From positions 34,104-98,103 of the forward strand of contig JACKIB010000020.1 of NCBI GenBank assembly GCA_020638695.1: 64,000 bases of DNA, given 5' to 3'. The notes under the pieces are model-generated. The model did no database searches, had not been told where the DNA came from, and worked only from the letters and a program-made list of their open reading frames with translations. Made by a program: the position numbers and the translations under genes. Within the stretch, counting starts at the first letter, position 1, and every line of letters starts with the position of its first letter. Positions 26,684 through 35,661 of the stretch are shown one piece after another. This stretch comes from Planctomycetota bacterium. Lineage in GTDB: Bacteria > Planctomycetota > UBA1135 > UBA2386.

Positions 26684-26868
26684 GGGGTCGGACCAACCTA
26701 TCCCCTTGTATTCGCGGAACTTTCCGCCCGCGTGATGGCCGGGCTCAGGTCCTCGCCATGCCCGGCGGCGGAACGGAGTCCGATGGCGCGAAGGAGCTCG
26801 GCGCCCGGACTCCTCCCCGTCAGCCGAGGAAATGCTGTCTTTTCAGATAGATAAGTTGGTCCGACCCC
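26684..26868. repeat. 185-bp inverted-repeat-bounded element with three internal hairpins
   Basis: The gap between two convergent genes is filled by a unit bounded by perfect 14-bp inverted repeats, GGGGTCGGACCAAC at 26684-26697 and its complement at 26855-26868, extending to 19 bp with one mismatch. Inside are three hairpins: GCGGA/TCCGC (26714-26727), GCCGGGC/GCCCGGC (26738-26744 and 26760-26766) and GGAGTCCG/CGGACTCC (26775-26782 and 26806-26813). It codes for nothing. The right end lies four bases past the stop of the CoA-transferase and the left end seven bases past the SDR stop. It looks like a small non-autonomous (MITE or REP-cluster type) element; no clear target-site duplication is visible. 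Confidence 0.6.
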
Positions 26869-26872
26869 ACTC

Positions 26873-28219
26873 TCAGTCGAGAGCGACGTCGAAGGGGGTG
26901 CCGGTGCGGGCGCGCACCTCATCCACCGTGGCGCCCGGCATCAGGGCGACCAGCACCAGCCGTCCGTCGACGAAGCGGAACTTGGCGAGCTCGGTGATCA
27001 CCACGTCGACCGCACCGATGGCGGTCAGCGGCAGGGTGCACTCGGGCACGATCTTCGGGCCGCCGTCGCGCTCGTTGTGGGTCATGGTGACGATGAGTCG
27101 CTCGGCGCCGCTCGCGAGATCCATCGCCCCCCCGACGCCCAGCAACGGCTTGCCGGGCACCGCCCAGTTGGCGAGGTTCGCGCGCGCGTCGACCTGCAGC
27201 CCGCCCATGATCGCGACGTTCACGTGCCCGCCACGGATCAGTCCGAAGGACGCCGCGCTGTCGAAGTAGCTGGCACCGGGGAGCGCGGTCACCGGGATCT
27301 TCCCGGCATTGACCGGGAACTCCATCGCCCCACCACTCTCGGGCTCGGGGCCGACACCGAGCATGCCGTTCTCGGTATGCAACATGATGCCGTGCTCGGG
27401 GGTGATGAGGTCGGCGACTAGGGTGGGGATGCCGATCCCGAGATTCACCACATCCCCCGCTCGGAGCTCCGCGAGCGCGGCGCGGGCCATGTGCATCCGC
27501 GCCTCGTCCACGCGCTTGGCGCTGCCCTTCACCGAGGCCGACGAGCCCAGGTCCGCCTCGGTGAGGTGGGCCTGGACCAGCACGTCGACGAAGCAACCGG
27601 GGGTGTGGATCTCGTTCGGATCCAGCGCGCCCACCGGCACGACGTGCTCGACCTCGGCGATGACCAGATCCGCGGCGGTGGCCGCGGCCTGGTTGAAGTT
27701 GTTCTCGGTCATCCGGTAGACGAGATTGCCGGCGGTATCGCCCTTCCACGCCCGTACCAGCGCCACGTTGCCACGAAGCCCGCGCTGGAAGACCTGGAGC
27801 TTGCCGTCGATCTCACGCGTCTCGCGGCCGTCGGCGAGCGGCGTGCCGGCGCCCGACGGGGTGAAGAACCCGCCGATGCCGGCCCCGCCGGCCCGCAACG
27901 CCTCGGCCAACGTGCCCTGGGGCAGGAGCTCGACCTCGAGCGCGCCGGACTGCGCCGCGGCCACCGCCTCGGGGTTGCTGGTGAAGAAGGAGCCGATGGC
28001 CTTCCTGATCTGGCCGTTGCGCAGCAGGCGTCCGCCACCGAGTCCCGGCTCGCCCACGTTGTTGCCGATGAAGGTGAGATCGCGCGCGTCGGTCTCGGCG
28101 ATGGCGTCGAGCAGGTGCACCGGATGGCCGGTCATGCCGAAGCCACCGACCACCAGCACGTCACCCGAACGCACCTTGCGCGCCGCCTCCGCGGCGGTCA
28201 TCTGCACCACGCTCTTCAT
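26873..28219 (-). CDS. 3-oxoacid CoA-transferase, A and B subunits fused
   Basis: Single-chain CoA-transferase of 448 residues. The A half begins near VRSGDVLVVGGFGMTGHP and contains SFFTSNPEAVAAA and GGFFTPSGAGTPLADG. After a short linker (about 225-240, SSASVKGSAKRVDEA) the B half carries VNLGIGIPTLVADL and the catalytic glutamate E283 in HTENGMLGVG, then GLIRGGHVNVAIMGGLQVD. Many bacteria encode scoA and scoB separately; the fusion resembles the mitochondrial SCOT architecture. It activates a 3-oxoacid by transfer of CoA from succinyl-CoA or another donor. It is at the 3' end of the minus-strand importer cluster and may process its carbon skeletons. Confidence 0.93.
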   Translation of the reverse strand: MKSVVQMTAAEAARKVRSGDVLVVGGFGMTGHPVHLLDAIAETDARDLTFIGNNVGEPGLGGGRLLRNGQIRKAIGSFFTSNPEAVAAAQSGALEVELLPQGTLAEALRAGGAGIGGFFTPSGAGTPLADGRETREIDGKLQVFQRGLRGNVALVRAWKGDTAGNLVYRMTENNFNQAAATAADLVIAEVEHVVPVGALDPNEIHTPGCFVDVLVQAHLTEADLGSSASVKGSAKRVDEARMHMARAALAELRAGDVVNLGIGIPTLVADLITPEHGIMLHTENGMLGVGPEPESGGAMEFPVNAGKIPVTALPGASYFDSAASFGLIRGGHVNVAIMGGLQVDARANLANWAVPGKPLLGVGGAMDLASGAERLIVTMTHNERDGGPKIVPECTLPLTAIGAVDVVITELAKFRFVDGRLVLVALMPGATVDEVRARTGTPFDVALD

Positions 28220-28270
28220 TCGATTCTCCGGCCGCGGGACGACACCCCGGGGCTGCGTGTCATTGCCGGC

Positions 28271-29167
28271 TCAATCGAGCCAGACGGGATTGGTCCACGC
28301 GCGTCGCCCGTCGGCGTCGATCACCGTCAGTCGCAGATAACCGGGGCGGAAGCGATCGATGGGCAGCGTCACATCGGTGAGATCCGAGCCGCGCTGCTGC
28401 TCCGACTTCGCACCACGGCCGGTGGCGGCGACCGCCACCGCGGGCGAGCAGCGCACCCGCACCCGGTCGCCGTCGATCTCGACGTCGTGCAGCACCGGGC
28501 CCTGGCTGGAGTAGTAGCGACCGGCCTTGAGGGATTCCACCAGCGCCTCCGGCTCACCGCGATCGGCGTGGACCTGCACCCAACCGCCGAAGGCGTCGTC
28601 GTGCCAGAGGTGGGCATCGTCGGTGGCGTAGCCCGTCAGCCGCTTGCCCGCGTTCAGCAGCGCATCGAGGAAGGGCCAGTCGACGCCACGGTCGACCTCG
28701 ATGTGGCTCCCGTGGTTGTAGATCTCCACCGCGTGGGCGACCTCGACCGTCAACGCGTCCTCCACCGTGAGGCCGTACCACGACGGGTGATTGATGCCGA
28801 TGAAGGCCCCGGCGGCGGCCGCCCGCCGGGCGAGCTCCGGGCCGGTCTCGCCGGGCGCGGGCGGGGCGAAGTCGAGCGGGAGCCCCACCGCGTGGATGTG
28901 CCACAGCTCGCCGACCGCGGTGCGCGGCGCGTGCAGCTCCGCCCCGATCACCGGGACGAAGTCGCGGGTCCGCATCGCGGTGGTATCGGTGACCGGGTAG
29001 TCGTAGCGCTCCATGAAATGGTCCGAGAGCACCAGGAAGTCGTACCCGGCCTCACGGTACGTGCGCATGACCTCCTCCGGCGGCAGTCGGCCGTCGGAAC
29101 GGGTCGAGTGGGTGTGCAAGTTGCCGCGATAGAAGCGGCCCTCACGGCCGAACGGCAGAGTCTGCAT
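28271..29167 (-). CDS. PHP-domain metallohydrolase (CehA/McbA-like)
   Basis: Protein of 298 residues from the ATG at 29167, preceded by GGAGAG. The polymerase-and-histidinol-phosphatase motifs are GNLHTHSTRSDG (about 13-24, metal ligands H16 and H18), YDFLVLSDHF, NHPSWYG and TDDAHLW, giving a multinuclear metal site. No signal peptide. The CehA/McbA subgroup includes carbamate hydrolases as well as phosphoesterases, and the gene sits in a cluster of peptide importer and amidohydrolases, so a C-N or ester hydrolase role is conceivable. I cannot separate that from a phosphoesterase role. Confidence 0.85.
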   Translation of the reverse strand: MQTLPFGREGRFYRGNLHTHSTRSDGRLPPEEVMRTYREAGYDFLVLSDHFMERYDYPVTDTTAMRTRDFVPVIGAELHAPRTAVGELWHIHAVGLPLDFAPPAPGETGPELARRAAAAGAFIGINHPSWYGLTVEDALTVEVAHAVEIYNHGSHIEVDRGVDWPFLDALLNAGKRLTGYATDDAHLWHDDAFGGWVQVHADRGEPEALVESLKAGRYYSSQGPVLHDVEIDGDRVRVRCSPAVAVAATGRGAKSEQQRGSDLTDVTLPIDRFRPGYLRLTVIDADGRRAWTNPVWLD

Positions 29168-29262
29168 GGATCGCTCTCCGGGGTTGGACGCACCGGCGGC
29201 AGCCGGCACGCACGGCGGCTATGGTACCAGGCCGATGTGACGCCGAAGCAGCGTCCCGGCGC

Positions 29263-30378
29263 TCACCGCGACGGGGACGCGACCTCGACCGCGGCGGCTC
29301 GGGCGAGTTCGGAGCGCTGCCCGTCGCGCTCGGGGAAGTGGCAGGCCGCGCGGTGGGCGCCACCCATCGGCTCGAGCCCCGGGTCGTGCTGCACGCAGAG
29401 CGCCGGAAGCCGCGTGCCGGCACGCTCGACCGTCGGCGCCCTGGCCGCCGCGGCAATCAGCCGCGCGCGATAGCAGCGGGGGTGGAAGCGGCAGCCAGGC
29501 GGCAGCTCGGTGGCGGAGCCGATCTCCCCGTGCAGCACCACGCGCTTGCGACCACGCTCGCGCTGCGGATCGGGCACCGGCACCGCCGACAGCAGCGAGA
29601 CCGTGTAGGGGTGCAGCGGCGCGCCGTAGAGCGCATCACGCGGCCCGATCTCGACGATCTTGCCGAGATACATCACCGCCACGCGGTCGCTCACGTGCCG
29701 GACCACGGCGAGATCGTGGGCGATGAACAGGAACGCGAGCCCGGCCTCGCGCTGCAAAGCGCGCAGCAGATTGATGATCTGCGCCTGGATCGAGACGTCG
29801 AGCGCCGACACCGGCTCGTCGAGCACCAGCAGCTTGGGATGCACGGTCATCGCGCGCGCGATGCCGATGCGCTGGCGCTGCCCGCCCGAGAACTCGTGCG
29901 GGTAGCGCTCGGCGTGGCCGGGCTCCAGCCCGACGCGGCCGAGGACCTCGGCGACCCGGCTCGGACCATCGCCCCGCCACAGCCCGTGGACCACCATCGG
30001 CTCGGCGACCAGGGAGCCGACCCGCATCCTCGGGTCGAGCGAGCCGTAGGGGTCCTGGAACACCATCTGCACCTCGCGGCGCAACGCGCGGACCCGACGC
30101 CGGCCGAGGGCGGTGATCTCCTGGCCGTCGAACCAGATGCGCCCGCTGCTCGGGTCCACCAGCCGCAGCACGAGACGCCCCAGGGTGCTCTTGCCGCTAC
30201 CGGTCTCCCCGACCAGGCCCAGCGTCTCGCCGCGATTCAGCTCGAAGCTGACATTGTCGACCGCGCGCACCGTGGAACGGCGCCGGCCGAGGAAGCCGCG
30301 GCTCGACTCGAAGGTCTTGCCGACCTCCTCGACCCGCAGCAGTGGCCCGTCGTGCTCGACCTCTCGTCCCGCGGTCAC
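29263..30378 (-). CDS. dppF: Peptide ABC transporter ATPase, DppF/OppF type
   Basis: Cytosolic ATPase of 371 residues. Walker A GETGSGKST follows LGLV near residue 57, the Q-loop is MVFQDPYGSLDP, the signature FSGGQRQRIGIARA, and Walker B LLVLDEPVSALD, then the H-loop IAHDL. The C-terminal oligopeptide/dipeptide extension has the cysteine-containing GCRFHPRC and CVQHD segments that bind an Fe-S cluster in family members. It overlaps the DppD-type ATPase gene by four bases. It is the last transporter gene of the second peptide importer. Confidence 0.95.
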   Translation of the reverse strand: MTAGREVEHDGPLLRVEEVGKTFESSRGFLGRRRSTVRAVDNVSFELNRGETLGLVGETGSGKSTLGRLVLRLVDPSSGRIWFDGQEITALGRRRVRALRREVQMVFQDPYGSLDPRMRVGSLVAEPMVVHGLWRGDGPSRVAEVLGRVGLEPGHAERYPHEFSGGQRQRIGIARAMTVHPKLLVLDEPVSALDVSIQAQIINLLRALQREAGLAFLFIAHDLAVVRHVSDRVAVMYLGKIVEIGPRDALYGAPLHPYTVSLLSAVPVPDPQRERGRKRVVLHGEIGSATELPPGCRFHPRCYRARLIAAAARAPTVERAGTRLPALCVQHDPGLEPMGGAHRAACHFPERDGQRSELARAAAVEVASPSR

Positions 30379-31391
30379 GCCGCGTCCTCCGCCAGCTCGG
30401 ACCAGTGATGGCAGGCCGACGCGTGCCCCTCACGATCGGTGGCAGCGAGCCCGGGGCGGGACGCGCGGCAGGTCTCGCGCCCACGGCCGAGGAAGCAACG
30501 CGGCTCGAACGGGCAGCCGGGTGGGAGGGCCGCCAGATTCGGCGGCATGCCCTCGATGGCCGGCAGCGCCTCGCCGGGCGGCCCGTCGAGCCGCGGGATG
30601 CTGCCGAGGAGGGAACGGGTATACGGATGGCGCGCGTCGGCGAATCCGTCCTCGACCCGACAGGTCTCGACCACCCGTCCGGCGTACATCACCGCCACCC
30701 GCTCCGCGTGCTTCGCCACCAAACCGAGGTCGTGGGTGATGAGCACCATCCCCATCCCGAGCTCGGCGCGAAGCTCCGCCAGCAGCTCGAGGATCTGGGC
30801 CTGGACGGTGACATCCAGCGCGGTGGTCGGCTCGTCGGCCACCAGCACCTTCGGCCCGAGCGCGATCGCCATCGCGATCAGAACCCGCTGACGCATGCCA
30901 CCGGAGAGCTGGTGCGGAAAGTCGTCGACCCGCCTCGACGGGTCCGGGATGTGCACCCGCTCGAGGGTCTCGATCGCGAGCTTGCGGGCCGCCGCAGCGC
31001 GCAGGGGGCGGTGGGCGCGAATCACCTCGACGAGCTGGTCGCCGATGGTGAACACGGGATTGAGGGCGGTCAGCGGATCCTGGAACACCATTGCCACACC
31101 GGCACCGCGTATCGCCCGTAGCTCGGCCGGCGCGAGCTGCACCAGGTCCACGCCGCCGAAACGGACCTCGCCGGCCACCACGCGCCCCGGTCGCGGAACC
31201 AGGCCGAGCACGGAGAGGAAGGTCATCGTCTTCCCCGAACCGGACTCGCCGACCACCGCCAGCGTCTCCCCGGCGTGGACCGACAGCGACACCCGATCGA
31301 CCAACACCACCGGGCCGTCCTCGCCCGGAAAGGCGGTGCGCAGGCCCTTGACCTCGAGCAGCGCCTGGCGCGGTGTCGTCACCTCGGTCAT
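30375..31391 (-). CDS. dppD: Peptide ABC transporter ATPase, DppD/OppD type
   Basis: Cytosolic ATPase of 338 residues, started at the ATG at 31391, which shares its A with the upstream permease stop (TGATG); the longer frame to 31565 is a shadow of that permease. Walker A GESGSGKT follows LAVV, the Q-loop is MVFQDPLTALNP, the signature LSGGMRQRVLIAMA (the M is typical of DppD), Walker B VLVADEPTTALDVTVQ, the H-loop ITHDL, and the C-terminal extension has GCPFEPRCFLGRGRETC. It forms a heterodimer with the DppF-type subunit. Confidence 0.95.
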   Translation of the reverse strand: MTEVTTPRQALLEVKGLRTAFPGEDGPVVLVDRVSLSVHAGETLAVVGESGSGKTMTFLSVLGLVPRPGRVVAGEVRFGGVDLVQLAPAELRAIRGAGVAMVFQDPLTALNPVFTIGDQLVEVIRAHRPLRAAAARKLAIETLERVHIPDPSRRVDDFPHQLSGGMRQRVLIAMAIALGPKVLVADEPTTALDVTVQAQILELLAELRAELGMGMVLITHDLGLVAKHAERVAVMYAGRVVETCRVEDGFADARHPYTRSLLGSIPRLDGPPGEALPAIEGMPPNLAALPPGCPFEPRCFLGRGRETCRASRPGLAATDREGHASACHHWSELAEDAA

Positions 31392-32290
31392 CACAGCATT
31401 CGACTGCTGGTGTCGCGTCGCATCTGTGGGTCCAGCGTGTCCCGCAGGCCGTCGCCGAGCAGATTCAGTGCGACCACCGAGGCCGCGATGCACGACCCGG
31501 CGGAGAGCGAGATCCACGGATTGGTGGTGATGTAGCCCTGGCCGTCGGAGATGACGTTGCCCCACGTCGGCGTCGGCGGCTGCACCCCGAGACCGAGAAA
31601 GCTCAACCCGGCCTCGGCGAGGATGGCGGTCGCCGCGCTGACGGTGGCCACCACGATCACCGGCGGCAGGCTGTTGGGGATCACGTGGCGCAACAGCACG
31701 CGCGCCGACGTCATGCCGATCGCATGCGACGCCTCGATGAACGGGCGCGGCCGAATGGTGAGCACCACCGAGCGCATCACCGCGGCGACGCGCGGGGTGT
31801 AGGCGATCGACACCGCCAGGATCACGTTCTCCAGCGAGGATCCGCGCGCCGCTACCAGGGCCAGCGCGAGCAGGAAGCCGGGGAACGCGAGCAGGATGTC
31901 GTTACCGACCATCAGCACGCGCTCGGTCCAGCCACCCAGGTACCCGGCCAGCGCACCGACGAGCGAGCCGAGGGTGAGCGACAGCGCCACCACCGCGAGC
32001 GCCACCTGGATCGAGACCCGCGCGCCCCACACCAGACGCGAGGCGATGTCGCGCCCGTACTGGTCGGTGCCGAGCAGGTGTGCGGCCGACGGAGGCGCCA
32101 GGGTATTCAGCAGATCGGTGTCGTTCGGCCCGTACGGCGCGAGCCACGGCGCGGCGATCGCCACCACCATCAGCACCAGCAGCAGCACGAGCCCGGTGGC
32201 GAAGCCGGGATGGCGCAGATACCGCCCGATCCGCGAGCGTCGCACTCGGCGCCGGGGCGAGGGCGCGGGGCCGGGAGGCGTCGCGCTCAT
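31391..32290 (-). CDS. dppC: Peptide ABC transporter permease, DppC type (second system)
   Basis: Inner-membrane permease of 299 residues. A proline/arginine-rich cytoplasmic N-tail (PPGPAPSPRRRVRRSR) precedes the first helix. Family hallmarks are HLLGTDQYGRDIASRLVWGAR, the coupling loop IEASHAIGMTSARVLLRHVIPN and AGLSFLGLGVQPPTPTWGN, and the end GDGLRDTLDPQMR. It overlaps the DppB-type gene by four bases and the ATPase gene by one. Confidence 0.95.
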   Translation of the reverse strand: MSATPPGPAPSPRRRVRRSRIGRYLRHPGFATGLVLLLVLMVVAIAAPWLAPYGPNDTDLLNTLAPPSAAHLLGTDQYGRDIASRLVWGARVSIQVALAVVALSLTLGSLVGALAGYLGGWTERVLMVGNDILLAFPGFLLALALVAARGSSLENVILAVSIAYTPRVAAVMRSVVLTIRPRPFIEASHAIGMTSARVLLRHVIPNSLPPVIVVATVSAATAILAEAGLSFLGLGVQPPTPTWGNVISDGQGYITTNPWISLSAGSCIAASVVALNLLGDGLRDTLDPQMRRDTSSRML

Positions 32291-33228
32291 CCCACCCGCA
32301 CCCTCGGGTCGACCAGCCCGTAGACGATGTCGAGCGTGGTGTTGACCAGCACCACGGCGCAGGCGAGCACCAGCACCCCGGCCTGCACGAGCTGGTAGTC
32401 GCGAGCGAACACCGCCTTCAGCACCATCGAGCCGAGTCCCGGGCGGCTGAACACCGCCTCGACCAGAATCGCGCTACCGAGCGACCACGCGAAGGTCACG
32501 CCGATCACTGCCAACACCGGAATCAGGGCGTTGCGCAGCGCGAGCCTGAACACGATTCGGCGCTCCGGGATCCCCATCGCACGCGCCACCCGCACGTAGT
32601 CCTGCCCGAGCACCTCGAGCATCGCCGAGCGGGTCAGGCGCGCGATGTAGGCGGCGACGGAGAGGCCGAGCACCAGCGCCGGCAGCGCGAGGTGGTGGAG
32701 CTGCACCCACGGGTCGGCCGACGAGCTGGCGCCGAGCGCGGGGAAGATCCGCACCTCGTGCGCCAGCAGGAGGATGCTGGCGAGGCCGACCCAGAACACC
32801 GGGAACGAGATCCCGGCCAGCGCTCCGAGCATGACCGCCATGTCGACCCAGGTCCCCTGCCGGACCGCGGAGACGACGCCGAGCGGCACCCCCACCACGA
32901 CCGCGACGACGATACCGGCGAGCGCGAGCGCCGCCGACCACGGCAGGCTCTCCAGGACCTCCGCGAACGCCGGCTGGCCGGTGACCACGGAGCTTCCGAG
33001 GTCACCGCTGAACGCCCGACGCATGAAGCCGAGGTACTGCTCGTGAACCGGCCGGTCGAGCCCGAGCTGCGCGCGCAGCGCCGCGACCGCCTCGGTGGTC
33101 GCGTAGTCGCCGAGCATGTAGGTGGCGGGGTCACCCGGGATGGCCCGGATCAGGAAGAAGACCACGGTGACCATCCCGGCCACCGTGACGAACATCAGCA
33201 GCAGGCGGCGAGCGACGTATCGCAGCAC
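32287..33228 (-). CDS. dppB: Peptide ABC transporter permease, DppB type (second system)
   Basis: Inner-membrane permease of 313 residues beginning MLRYVARRLLLMFVTVAGM. DppB markers are IRAIPGDPATYMLGDYAT, GDLGSSVVTGQPAFAEV, the coupling loop EVLGQDYVRVARAMGIPERR, and the ending LDIVYGLVDPRVRVG. It lies 37 bp after the binding-protein gene; a 4-bp overlap joins it to the DppC-type gene. Confidence 0.95.
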   Translation of the reverse strand: MLRYVARRLLLMFVTVAGMVTVVFFLIRAIPGDPATYMLGDYATTEAVAALRAQLGLDRPVHEQYLGFMRRAFSGDLGSSVVTGQPAFAEVLESLPWSAALALAGIVVAVVVGVPLGVVSAVRQGTWVDMAVMLGALAGISFPVFWVGLASILLLAHEVRIFPALGASSSADPWVQLHHLALPALVLGLSVAAYIARLTRSAMLEVLGQDYVRVARAMGIPERRIVFRLALRNALIPVLAVIGVTFAWSLGSAILVEAVFSRPGLGSMVLKAVFARDYQLVQAGVLVLACAVVLVNTTLDIVYGLVDPRVRVG

Positions 33229-33265
33229 GATCTCGGATCCGTCGCCCGCCGCCCTGGTGATTGCC

Positions 33266-34834
33266 TCAGTTCTTCAGCGAGACCGAGTAGGTGAGGACCG
33301 TGAACAGCGAGTTCTGGACCAGCCCCTCGACCTTCGCGGTGTGGGCGAGGAACAGCCGGTCGGCGTAGAGCGGCAACACCGGCACGTCGGACATCGTCTG
33401 CTTCAACAGATCGCGGTAGATGCCAGTGCGCTTGTCGGCATCTTGCTCCGTCGCCGCGCGCGCGAGCAGATCGTCGGCCTTGTCGTAACGCGAGGTGTTC
33501 AGCCCCGGCGGGAACGACTGGGTCGCGTACAGGCTGACCAGCGGCGAGTCCGGATCCGGCGGACCGACCACCCCGGTGACGCAGGTCATGATGTCACCCT
33601 TGCCGCGCGCCTGCAGGTACGCGCCGCGCTCGAGCACCTTGATGTTGGTCTTGATCCCGACCTTGTTGAGGTCGCTCGCGATCGGCACCACGATCTGGTC
33701 GTAGGGGCTGAATCCGACCGACACGAGATCCAGCGTGAAGTCGCCGACACCGGCCTCGGCGAGCAACGCCTTCGCCTTCTCCGGATCGTAGGGGTACTGC
33801 GGAACGTCCTCGGAGTACTGCGGGAACGACGAGGTCAACACGCTGTGCCCCATCCCCTTGGTGCCCTTGAAGAAGCCGTCGATGAGGGCCTTGCGATTCA
33901 CGCCGTAGGCGATGGCGCGGCGCACGCGCACGTCGTCGAGTGGCTTGATCGAGGTGTTGAGCACGAGGTTGATGGTGTGGTTGGCAGGGCGGTCGAGCAC
34001 CGTGATCGACGCCGCCTTGCGCAGGCGGTCGATGACCACCGGGGACTGCAGCGCGAAGAAGATGTCGATCTCGCCGTTCTCGAGCGCGATCGCCGCCGCA
34101 GTCTCGTCCTTGATGACCTTGAACACCACCGCGTCGATCTTCGGCGCGCCCTCGAAGTACGACTTGTTGGCCGATAGCCGCACCTCGCTGCCCGGGGTCC
34201 ACTTCTCGAACACGAACGGACCGGTGCCGATCGGGTTGAGCGCGACCTTGTCGTCACCGATCTCGGCGACGGCCTTGCGCGACATGATCCAGCCCTGGTT
34301 GAACGCGGTCACCTTGTTCAGCAGACCCGCATTCGGCTTCTCGAGCGTGATGCGTACGGTCGACGGATCGGGCGCGTCGACCGACTTGACGCCGGCGAGC
34401 TGACCCGCGTACCGACTCTTGGTCGCCGGGTCGAGCACGCGCTCGAGCGAGAACTTGACGTCGTCGGCGGTGAGCGGGCCGTAGCCCTTGTGGAACTCGA
34501 CACCCTGGCGAAGCTTGAACTCGTAGGTCAGCCCGTCGGCCGAGACGCTCCACTCGCGCGCCAGATCGGGGACGATCTCGTTGGTCGCCTGGTCATACTT
34601 CACCAGGCCGTTGAACACGTGACCGGCCACCGTCTGGTTCTCGACCTGGAAGATACGTGCAGGGTCGAGATTGCCGATGTCGGAACCGAACCGCACGCGC
34701 AGCGTGCCGCCATCGGCACTCGCGGCGGACATCGCCCCGAGCCCCACCGCCAGCGCAATCGCGCCACCCGCGAGCGTCCGTGCGACGACCCCGGCGGCGG
34801 CGCGCCGCGATAGCCGAATCTCACCCCTGTCCAT
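33266..34834 (-). CDS. Extracellular solute-binding protein, family 5 (second system)
   Basis: Periplasmic binding protein of 522 residues. I start it at 34834, where GGGAGGGGAAG precedes by six bases; methionines at 34849 and 34852 are alternative starts, and the much longer frame is shadow. The N-terminus RRAAAGVVARTLAGGAIALAV looks like a Tat-like or long Sec signal ending ASA-D. Family-5 features are GTLRVRFGSDIGNLDPA, EWSVSADGLTYEFKLRQGVEF and NPIGTGPFVFEKW. With the four genes that follow it forms a complete peptide-type importer. Ligand unknown; linkage to a carbamoylsarcosine-amidase-like gene is the best clue. Confidence 0.94.
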   Translation of the reverse strand: MDRGEIRLSRRAAAGVVARTLAGGAIALAVGLGAMSAASADGGTLRVRFGSDIGNLDPARIFQVENQTVAGHVFNGLVKYDQATNEIVPDLAREWSVSADGLTYEFKLRQGVEFHKGYGPLTADDVKFSLERVLDPATKSRYAGQLAGVKSVDAPDPSTVRITLEKPNAGLLNKVTAFNQGWIMSRKAVAEIGDDKVALNPIGTGPFVFEKWTPGSEVRLSANKSYFEGAPKIDAVVFKVIKDETAAAIALENGEIDIFFALQSPVVIDRLRKAASITVLDRPANHTINLVLNTSIKPLDDVRVRRAIAYGVNRKALIDGFFKGTKGMGHSVLTSSFPQYSEDVPQYPYDPEKAKALLAEAGVGDFTLDLVSVGFSPYDQIVVPIASDLNKVGIKTNIKVLERGAYLQARGKGDIMTCVTGVVGPPDPDSPLVSLYATQSFPPGLNTSRYDKADDLLARAATEQDADKRTGIYRDLLKQTMSDVPVLPLYADRLFLAHTAKVEGLVQNSLFTVLTYSVSLKN

Positions 34835-34902
34835 CTTCCCCTCCCGCATCATTGGAACGTGGCCACGTCCGGCGGCGCGTCCGACGCGCCGCGCGACCCC
34901 TC

Positions 34903-35565
34903 TCAGCCCGCCGCGCGCACCCGCGCCGGCGAGTTCAAGCCCTTCAGGTAACGCACGACCTCGGCACTGTCGACGACGTCGGCGTACTTGGAGTCGATGT
35001 CGAAGAGGTTCACCTGGTGCGAGAGCGGCGCGCGGTCGGCCACGCAGTCCGCCGGCACCACGGGCCGGAATCCTCCGGAGATTGCGTCGCAGGCGGTGGC
35101 CCGTACGCAACCGCTGGTCGAGTTGCCGACCACGATGGTGGTGTCCACCTTGAGCGCGGTCAGCATCGACTGCAGATGGGTGCCGTAGAAGGCACTGGGG
35201 AACTTCTTCACGATCAGGTGATCGCGATCGAGGACCGGCAGGCGCGGATCGATGTCCACCGCCTCGGCGCCGTGCAGCAACCCCTGCACCAGCACCGCCT
35301 TCTTGCCGAAATACGCGGCGTCGGCCAGGTCCGGGTGGTAGGCGACGGTGGTGAACACCACCGGAGCGTCGATCGCGCGCGCCGCGTCCAGGATGGCCTG
35401 GATGCGCGGAATGTGCGCGTCCATGTCGATGAACATCTTGTTGCCGCGCTCGGTGATGCCGCGACACATGTCGATCACCAGCACCGCCGGGCGCTCACCG
35501 TAGCCGATGCGCTCGCTGAATCCGATCTGGGCGTAGTAATCCTGCTGGCCGGAGAGATCGCTCAA
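34903..35565 (-). CDS. Isochorismatase-family cysteine hydrolase (N-carbamoylsarcosine amidase-like), copy 2
   Basis: Amidohydrolase of 220 residues, paralogous to the protein at 25314. The triad is D32 (VLVIDMCRGITER), K121 (VKKFPSAFYG) and C153 (STSGCVRATACD). The N-terminal DYYAQIGFSERIGYGER resembles N-carbamoylsarcosine amidase. It is immediately upstream (68 bp) of the second binding-protein gene and on the same strand, so import and hydrolysis are probably coupled. The two copies differ in the loop before the lysine, so they may act on different substrates. Confidence 0.89.
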   Translation of the reverse strand: MSDLSGQQDYYAQIGFSERIGYGERPAVLVIDMCRGITERGNKMFIDMDAHIPRIQAILDAARAIDAPVVFTTVAYHPDLADAAYFGKKAVLVQGLLHGAEAVDIDPRLPVLDRDHLIVKKFPSAFYGTHLQSMLTALKVDTTIVVGNSTSGCVRATACDAISGGFRPVVPADCVADRAPLSHQVNLFDIDSKYADVVDSAEVVRYLKGLNSPARVRAAG

Positions 35566-35661
35566 GTCACACCTCCAAACTCGGGCGCGGCCACCACGCG
35601 GGCGCCGACGCGACGCTCACACACGCCCGCCGCGGGTGCCCGAAGGCCACCCGCACCGGTC

